A model generated the notes under the pieces. That model was given only the letters and a program-made list of their open reading frames with translations, was not told the DNA's origin and did not search any database. Positions 59,326 to 64,000 of a stretch of 64,000 nucleotides of DNA are shown piece by piece (position 1 is the stretch's first letter; each line of letters opens with the position of its first letter). Source of the stretch: Erwinia sp. HDF1-3R (GTDB lineage Bacteria; Pseudomonadota; Gammaproteobacteria; Enterobacterales; Enterobacteriaceae); contig NZ_CP155071.1 of the NCBI RefSeq assembly GCF_039621855.1, forward strand, positions 1,612,001 through 1,676,000, in the 5' to 3' direction. Both the position numbers and the translations under genes were made by a program.

Positions 59326-60291
59326 TCAGGTCTTTTGCATCGCCTGCTGGTTTTTCTGCCGCAGGCCTTTCGCGCGGCTCTCCAGCCACAGATAAAGCAC
59401 CAGCGCCAGCAGCAGCGGGGCGATAAAATAGATCACCCGGTAGGCGAGCAGCGCCGCAATAATCGCGCCGTGAGTGAGGTGCTCACCGCTCAGCAGTGCT
59501 AGGAATACCGCTTCCAGCACGCCGATCCCGGCTGGGATATGAATAATCACCCCCGCGATACTGCTGATCAGCAGCACGCCCAGCACCTGCGGGTAATCCA
59601 CTCTCTGCCCCAGCAGGAGCCAGATAATAGCGCCCATGACCAGCCAGTTTGCGCTGGATACGCTGAACTGTAGCAGGGCCATACGCAGAGAGGGGAGTGC
59701 CAGCGTATGGCCCTTTACCGTCCAGCGCCGCCGGCGTGAAAAAGCGCAAAATGCCAGATAGACCAGCACAAACGCCAGCAGGCAGACGCCTGTCGCTCTA
59801 AGCGTGCCTTCCCCAATAAACCAGCCTGACGGGACAGGCACCAGACCCATACTGAACACCACGCCCGCCACCAGCACGTAGCCCAGCCAGTTGGTGGCGA
59901 TGCTGAGCGAAAAAATACGCGTAATAGTGCTGCCGTCCAGCCCCAGCCGTGAGTAAAGGCGATAGCGCATCGCCACGCCGCCAACCCAGGTACTGAGCGT
60001 CAGATTAAAGGCATAGCAGATAAAGGAGACCAGCATCACCTGGCGCTTTTGCAAACGATGCCCGCAGTAGGCCTGACCAATCAGGTCGTACACGCCGTAG
60101 GTCAGATAGCTGACGATCACCAGCGCGACCGAGGAGAGAATGGCCAGCCGGTTATAGTGGGTGATCACCTCTGCCACATCGTGCCAGTTGACCTTACGGG
60201 CATAAATCACCAGCAGCACAACCACGGCGACAAAAAACAGCCCGGTGAGGATCTTCTTTATCCACCGCCAGCGAGGGTGCGAATCTGACAT
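59326..60291 (-). CDS. ybhN: Lysylphosphatidylglycerol-synthase-TM-like membrane protein YbhN
   Basis: A 321-residue integral membrane protein (E. coli YbhN 318) with about eight helices, of the UPF0104 family that resembles the flippase part of MprF. SYLTYGVYDLIGQAYCGHRL and NLTLSTWVGGVAMRYRLYSRLG are conserved, as is IPAGIGVLEAVFLALL. Its ATG overlaps the clsB TGA by one base, so it is coupled to cardiolipin synthesis. A lipid-transport role is an inference from family and context. Confidence 0.92.
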   Translation of the reverse strand: MSDSHPRWRWIKKILTGLFFVAVVVLLVIYARKVNWHDVAEVITHYNRLAILSSVALVIVSYLTYGVYDLIGQAYCGHRLQKRQVMLVSFICYAFNLTLSTWVGGVAMRYRLYSRLGLDGSTITRIFSLSIATNWLGYVLVAGVVFSMGLVPVPSGWFIGEGTLRATGVCLLAFVLVYLAFCAFSRRRRWTVKGHTLALPSLRMALLQFSVSSANWLVMGAIIWLLLGQRVDYPQVLGVLLISSIAGVIIHIPAGIGVLEAVFLALLSGEHLTHGAIIAALLAYRVIYFIAPLLLALVLYLWLESRAKGLRQKNQQAMQKT

Positions 60292-61697
60292 CAGCGCTTC
60301 ACCTTTTCGTTCTCAGGCTTCACAATCTCATGCTCATGCTCATGCTCATGCTCATGCTCATGCTCATGCTCATGCTCATGCTCATGCTCATGCTCATGCT
60401 CAGGTTTCACCGTTTTATGCTCATGTTCAATTTTGATGGTTTTATGCTCCGGTTTGACGCGATCCTGGGTTTCCAGCTCGCTTTGTACCGGGGAGTCAGC
60501 CTGATCCGATTTCGCGGGCGCGGTAACCTGCGCCAGCTTTGGCGTATGGGCGGGCAGCCAGCCTGCAATCGCCGGGAAATGGCGCAGGAAGTGAAACACC
60601 AGCATGCTCTTCATAAACTGCCAGCCGTTTTTCTTCGGCAGTTCGCTTTTCTGCACGCGTCGGCAGTCCTGGGTCAGCAGATGATTCAGCGTGCCGCGCA
60701 TGACCTCGTTAAAGGTGCGGTCGTGGATCATCAGGTTGGCTTCCAGATTCAGTGACAGGCTTAGCGGGTCAAGGTTGCTGGAGCCAACGGTAGACCAGTG
60801 GGTATCCTGCACGGCAATTTTGGCGTGCAGTGGGCGCCGGGTGTATTCATAAATCTCCACGCCGCCTTCGACCAGAAAGTTATACAGCAGCTCGGCACCC
60901 GTCTTCACAATCGGCATATCCGGCTCGCCCTGCACGACAAGCTTAACGGAAACGCCGCGCTGAGCAGCGTTGCGCATCTCGCGCAGCAGGCGGTAGCCGG
61001 GGAAAAAGTAGGCGTTAGCGATAATCACCTCATTTTTGGCCTCGCGCAGCATATCAATATAGTGCTGTTCTATATCGTCACGATGCTCGTCATTGTCGCG
61101 CCAGACAAACAGGACCTGAGCGTCGCCGGGTTTGGTGTTTTGCGCCGAACGATGGGAGCGCCCCCCCCACCAGCGGCGCGTGACCTGTTCGCTGTTGATA
61201 GCCTGCTGCACAAACAGGGCAATGTCCTCAACGATCGGACCTTTCACCTCAACGGCATAATCCTGTTTGGCTGCCGGACCATAGCTGGTGTTGTGTTCCG
61301 AGGAGAAATTGATACCGCCGACGAAGGCAATCTCATTATCGCAAACGACGATTTTACGATGCAGGCGTCGGAAGATATTGGTGCGCATGCCTAGCACCAG
61401 CGGGCGGGGATCGTAATAGATAAAGCGTACGCCCGCGGCGGTTAGCTGGTGGATAAAGTTTTCCGACAGATTATTGGAGCCATAGCCGTCCAGCAGCATT
61501 TCGACTCTCACGCCGCGCTTTGCCGCATCATAAACCACCTGATGCAGTTCATTACCGACCTCATCCTCAAAGAGGATAAAGCTTTCAAGCAGCACGCTGC
61601 TTTTCGCCCGACGAATGGCCTCAAACACGCGGGGAAAATAGTTTTCACCATTCTCCAGCAGTTTCAGCCGATTACCTTCACGCCAATGCATTTTCAT
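60291..61697 (-). CDS. clsB: Cardiolipin synthase B with a His-Glu repeat tail
   Basis: Phospholipase D superfamily enzyme that joins phospholipids to cardiolipin at the inner membrane. Both HKD motifs are intact: [16 protein letters not shown] in the first half and [18 protein letters not shown] in the second. The protein has 468 residues, about 55 more than E. coli ClsB (413). The core ends around ETQDRVKP. The extra tail (415-468) has EHKTIK and EHKTVK repeats, then PE(HE)12IVKP at 432-461 and a final basic ENEKVKR. The tail is encoded by a pure hexanucleotide repeat. The gene overlaps ybhP by 4 bp and ybhN by 1 bp. Confidence 0.95.
   Translation of the reverse strand: MKMHWREGNRLKLLENGENYFPRVFEAIRRAKSSVLLESFILFEDEVGNELHQVVYDAAKRGVRVEMLLDGYGSNNLSENFIHQLTAAGVRFIYYDPRPLVLGMRTNIFRRLHRKIVVCDNEIAFVGGINFSSEHNTSYGPAAKQDYAVEVKGPIVEDIALFVQQAINSEQVTRRWWGGRSHRSAQNTKPGDAQVLFVWRDNDEHRDDIEQHYIDMLREAKNEVIIANAYFFPGYRLLREMRNAAQRGVSVKLVVQGEPDMPIVKTGAELLYNFLVEGGVEIYEYTRRPLHAKIAVQDTHWSTVGSSNLDPLSLSLNLEANLMIHDRTFNEVMRGTLNHLLTQDCRRVQKSELPKKNGWQFMKSMLVFHFLRHFPAIAGWLPAHTPKLAQVTAPAKSDQADSPVQSELETQDRVKPEHKTIKIEHEHKTVKPEHEHEHEHEHEHEHEHEHEHEHEHEIVKPENEKVKR
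60327..60398 (+). repeat. (CTCATG)12 hexanucleotide microsatellite inside clsB
   Basis: Twelve perfect CTCATG units run without interruption for 72 bp, followed by a thirteenth altered unit (CTCAGG). On the minus strand each unit encodes His-Glu. Because the unit is two codons, gain or loss of copies changes tail length but keeps the frame, including the downstream stop and coupling to ybhN. Confidence 0.98.
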
Positions 61698-62455
61698 AAG
61701 TGAATCTCCACGGCCAGAGGGGCATGATCGGACAGGTGCGACCAGGGCCGGAGCGGTATAGTCTGTGGGTGGCTGACCGTGGCATTTTTCACGTAAATGC
61801 GGTCCAGCCGGAGCAGCGGAAAGCGGGCGGGAAAGGTTCGGGCCGGGCGACCATAGTGCTGGCTAAATACCTCATCCATGCCCGCCTCCCGATGCAGGAT
61901 CCTGTTAGCTTTTTGCTGCCAGTCATTAAAGTCACCCGCCACAATGACTGGCGCATCGGCGGGAAGACTGTTAATCAGTTCAGACATCATCATCAGCTGC
62001 GCATGACGGTGTGCCTCGCGAAGCCCCAGATGCACGCAGATGGCGTGCAGCGTAATATCGCGATGGGGGAGGGTCACCTTACAGTGCAGCAATCCGCGCT
62101 TCTCCGTACCCTCGACGGAGATATCCCGGTTCTCATACTCCACAATGGGAAAGCGGGACATCACCGCGTTGCCATGGTGTCCCTCGGGATAGACGGCATT
62201 GCGGCCATAGGCAAAATCATTCCACATGGTATCAGCCAGAAATTCGTAATGAGGTGTGTCAGGCCAGTCTTCAATCTGCAGCTGATTGACGGCGTGACTG
62301 CCCATCACCTCCTGTAAAAAAACAATATCCGCCGAGGTGGCCCGAACTGCATCGCGCAATTCTGGCAGGATAAAGCGACGGTTGAAGGCGTTGAAACCCT
62401 TATGCGTATTGATCGTCAGGACTTTTAATGAAAATCCTTGCGGTTTTTGTGACAT
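61694..62455 (-). CDS. ybhP: Endonuclease/exonuclease/phosphatase family protein YbhP
   Basis: A 253-residue protein, same length as E. coli YbhP, of the DNase I-like EEP superfamily. [29 protein letters not shown] and [14 protein letters not shown] are the catalytic motifs in order. I take ATG at 62455 ([14 protein letters not shown]); the frame is open for 102 more codons upstream with no homology. It is the first gene of ybhP-clsB-ybhN. The substrate is unknown; the linkage suggests phospholipid or headgroup processing. Confidence 0.93.
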   Translation of the reverse strand: MSQKPQGFSLKVLTINTHKGFNAFNRRFILPELRDAVRATSADIVFLQEVMGSHAVNQLQIEDWPDTPHYEFLADTMWNDFAYGRNAVYPEGHHGNAVMSRFPIVEYENRDISVEGTEKRGLLHCKVTLPHRDITLHAICVHLGLREAHRHAQLMMMSELINSLPADAPVIVAGDFNDWQQKANRILHREAGMDEVFSQHYGRPARTFPARFPLLRLDRIYVKNATVSHPQTIPLRPWSHLSDHAPLAVEIHL

Positions 62456-62636
62456 ACTGTGCGCGCTCTCCTTTTCGTCGTGCGAAGAATAAAGTGTAGT
62501 CTTTGTCACAAAATAGTGCCGGGCAGCCTCATTATTTGCGGCATTATCCGAAAAGTGGGGTAGTCTGAAGAATGCGCTATCGCTTACTGTGATAGCCAAA
62601 CTGGGCGACCGATGTTGGGTGTGCCAGGAGAAGAAA

Positions 62637-63032
62637 ATGAAATGGTCTAATCGTATCCAGATTGTCACCGGACAAGCCTGCGTACATATCATGTTGCACC
62701 TGCTGCTGATTGCAGCGCTGGTGTGGGGATGGAAACACCAAAGCCTGCTGCATGTCACCATGGTTTTACTGGCGCTTTATGCCTGCGTATTTACCGCCAT
62801 GTTGTTGACACAGCGTCTGCCGCATCTGCGCCGCGTTGGCGACTTCCTTGAGGATGTCACCACCACCTACTATTTTGGGGCGGCCATGCTGGTACTCTAC
62901 CTGCTGTCACGCGTTGTTCACCATAACCTGCTGCTGGGCTGTGTGGGTGTACTGATGCTGACCGGGCCCGCGCTGGTTTCACTGCTGGCGAAAGAGCCGG
63001 TTCGTCGTGCCGTCAGGCCACGCCACCGCTGA
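62637..63032 (+). CDS. ybhQ: Inner-membrane protein YbhQ
   Basis: A 131-residue membrane protein (E. coli YbhQ 136) with four hydrophobic helices. [34 protein letters not shown] (as residues 71-92) and [10 protein letters not shown] match the family. ATG at 62637 has CAGGAGAAG just upstream; an in-frame ATG at 62589 is less likely. The function is unknown. It diverges from ybhP. Confidence 0.9.
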   Translation: MKWSNRIQIVTGQACVHIMLHLLLIAALVWGWKHQSLLHVTMVLLALYACVFTAMLLTQRLPHLRRVGDFLEDVTTTYYFGAAMLVLYLLSRVVHHNLLLGCVGVLMLTGPALVSLLAKEPVRRAVRPRHR

Positions 63033-63036
63033 GACG

Positions 63037-63066
63037 AAACGGGCCGCATACGCGGCCCGTTTTATT
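63037..63066 (+). terminator. Terminator after ybhQ
   Basis: AAACGGGCCGC and GCGGCCCGTTT pair as an 11-bp stem with the loop ATAC, followed by TATT. It begins four bases after the ybhQ stop. Confidence 0.88.
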
Positions 63067-63111
63067 AAAGCCATTTTACGACTTCATGCTACTGCATCAG
63101 ACCTCATCCCC

Positions 63112-63229
63112 CCGCTAACGTTTACACCTCGCTGCATAAGCCTTATCACCTCCGCTAACGTTTCCACTCGCTGCATAAGCCTGATCACCCCTGCGAGCGT
63201 TTATACCTCGCTGCATAGGATCTCACCCT
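63112..63229 (+). repeat. Degenerate 40-bp tandem repeat upstream of rhlE
   Basis: Three units of about 40 bp begin at 63112, 63152 and 63191, each with the core CTCGCTGCATAAGCCT or a variant preceded by CGCTAACGTTT or GCGAGCGTTT. A fourth, badly decayed unit may precede them at 63073. The interval 63033-63492 holds this repeat, the ybhQ terminator and the rhlE promoter; no gene is supported there. Confidence 0.8.
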
Positions 63230-63362
63230 ACGACTGGCGTATATATGCCGCATCAGACGCAGAATGCCGGTCCGCCCTTAGGGGGACGGGGCGTTTCTGG
63301 TGTAAAAATGCCGTTTTTATCGGCTCGCAAAGAAACGCTCTCTGTGAGGGGATAACATCTGT

Positions 63363-63368
63363 TATAAT
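63363..63368 (+). promoter_or_regulatory. Probable -10 element of rhlE
   Basis: A perfect TATAAT lies 125 bp before the rhlE ATG. I found no convincing -35 at the right distance, so the promoter may depend on an activator or have a long leader (about 115 nt). Confidence 0.45.
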
Positions 63369-63492
63369 CTGCCGCTTACGCACCGTGGTTTGTGCTCCCT
63401 TTCAAACGTCTGGCGAAGCCTGACGTCATATTCTCCCCCTGGAAACTACACCCTTAAATGCGGTCAGGGCGGATCCGGAGTCAGTCAATTTT

Positions 63493-64000
63493 ATGTCATT
63501 TGATTCTCTCGGCCTTAATGCCGACATTCTGCGTGCTGTTGCAGAGCAGGGTTATAACGAGCCAACGCCAATCCAGCGTCAGGCGATCCCGGTTGTCTTA
63601 GCTGGTCGTGACCTGATGGCCAGCGCCCAGACCGGTACCGGTAAAACGGCCGGCTTTACGCTTCCCCTGCTGCAAATGCTGAGCAGCGCGACCCCCCATC
63701 CTAAAGGGCGTCGTCCGGTTCGTGCGCTGATTTTAACCCCGACCCGCGAACTGGCGGCTCAGGTGGGTGAAAACGTGCAGGACTACAGTAAATACCTTGA
63801 TATTCGTTCGCTGGTGGTTTTCGGCGGCGTCAGCATCAACCCGCAGATGATGAAGCTGCGCGGCGGCGTTGACGTACTGGTCGCTACGCCGGGTCGTCTG
63901 CTGGATCTGGAACATCAGAATGCGGTAGACCTGTCTCAGGTTGAGATTCTGGTCCTGGATGAAGCTGACCGTATGCTGGATATGGGCTTTATTCACGATA
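63493..64000 (+). CDS. rhlE: ATP-dependent RNA helicase RhlE, N-terminal part
   Basis: The first 169 codons of a DEAD-box RNA helicase, running off the window. The start [21 protein letters not shown] is followed by the Q motif EPTPIQ, Walker A AQTGTGKT (45-52), motif Ia PTRELAAQ and [11 protein letters not shown]. Motif [15 protein letters not shown] is near the end. It matches E. coli RhlE closely and acts in RNA remodelling during ribosome assembly and with the degradosome. The glycine/arginine-rich tail is outside the window. ybhRSF-cecR, which separate ybhQ and rhlE in E. coli, are absent. Confidence 0.96.
   Translation, partial: MSFDSLGLNADILRAVAEQGYNEPTPIQRQAIPVVLAGRDLMASAQTGTGKTAGFTLPLLQMLSSATPHPKGRRPVRALILTPTRELAAQVGENVQDYSKYLDIRSLVVFGGVSINPQMMKLRGGVDVLVATPGRLLDLEHQNAVDLSQVEILVLDEADRMLDMGFIHD

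Noticed and set aside
60245-60436. Plus-strand frame coding a His-Ala repeat
   Set aside because: It is the CTCATG microsatellite of clsB read on the other strand; no ribosome binding site and no homology outside the repeat.
60330-60755. Plus-strand frame coding a Met-Leu repeat
   Set aside because: Same microsatellite in another frame, lying wholly inside clsB.

Overview
The window is a contiguous stretch of an enterobacterial chromosome. Gene content and order follow the gltA-sdh-suc-cyd-tol-nadA-aroG-gpm-gal-mod-bio-uvrB-moa-ybh segment of Escherichia coli almost throughout, but protein divergence and several order differences point to another family. The differences are: no galE beside galTKM, only three tRNA-Lys genes where E. 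coli alternates Lys and Val, an Ada-AlkA/Ogt repair pair before nadA, an extra ABC ATPase between bioD and uvrB, and a YaiW-type lipoprotein after moaE. Erwiniaceae (Erwinia/Pantoea group) is the best guess. This is an inference from remembered family features; no search was run. No prophage, insertion sequence, CRISPR array or rRNA operon was seen.

Layout. 1-14 kb is respiration and the TCA cycle: divergent gltA (5' end only), sdhCDAB, sucABCD with a strong terminator, then cydABX-ybgE behind an AT-rich leader with a perfect FNR half-site palindrome. 14-20.3 kb is the Tol-Pal envelope system (ybgC-tolQRAB-pal-cpoB). Three tandem tRNA-Lys genes follow, then an alkylation-repair pair (minus-strand Ada-AlkA fusion, plus-strand ogt). 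A 38-bp tandem repeat array and a NadR box precede nadA-pnuC. 25-32.5 kb holds zitB, ybgS, aroG, gpmA and galTKM with two GalR-type operators. 32.5-38 kb is molybdate uptake: modEF divergent from acrZ, then modABC behind a ModE palindrome. 38-42 kb has ybhA, pgl, ybhB, a DJ-1/PfpI protein and a CurA-type reductase. 42-47.3 kb is the biotin locus, bioA diverging from bioBFCD across a BirA operator. An orphan UrtE-like ATPase follows, then a long regulatory region leading to uvrB (LexA box and DnaA-type boxes). yvcK converges on uvrB. 52-56 kb is moaABCDE behind a molybdenum-cofactor riboswitch leader, ending with a YaiW-type lipoprotein. The end holds a chemoreceptor, ybhL, the ybhP-clsB-ybhN lipid operon, ybhQ, a decaying 40-bp repeat and the start of rhlE.

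How the parts connect. The left half couples carbon oxidation (citrate synthase, 2-oxoglutarate dehydrogenase, succinyl-CoA synthetase, succinate dehydrogenase) to the quinone pool and cytochrome bd. The mod and moa loci supply molybdate and molybdopterin, and the recognised switches (ModE site, Moco leader) tie both to the end product. NadR, BirA, GalR, FNR and LexA sites are all readable by eye upstream of the expected genes.

The most unusual observations are: a cardiolipin synthase ClsB whose C-terminus carries 12 consecutive His-Glu pairs encoded by a pure CTCATG hexanucleotide repeat; the orphan ABC ATPase with a broken signature motif; the 38-bp repeat array against the NadR operator of nadA; and the uvrB upstream region, where a DnaA-type box overlaps the LexA box. 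I did not find a convincing wholly new multi-gene system.
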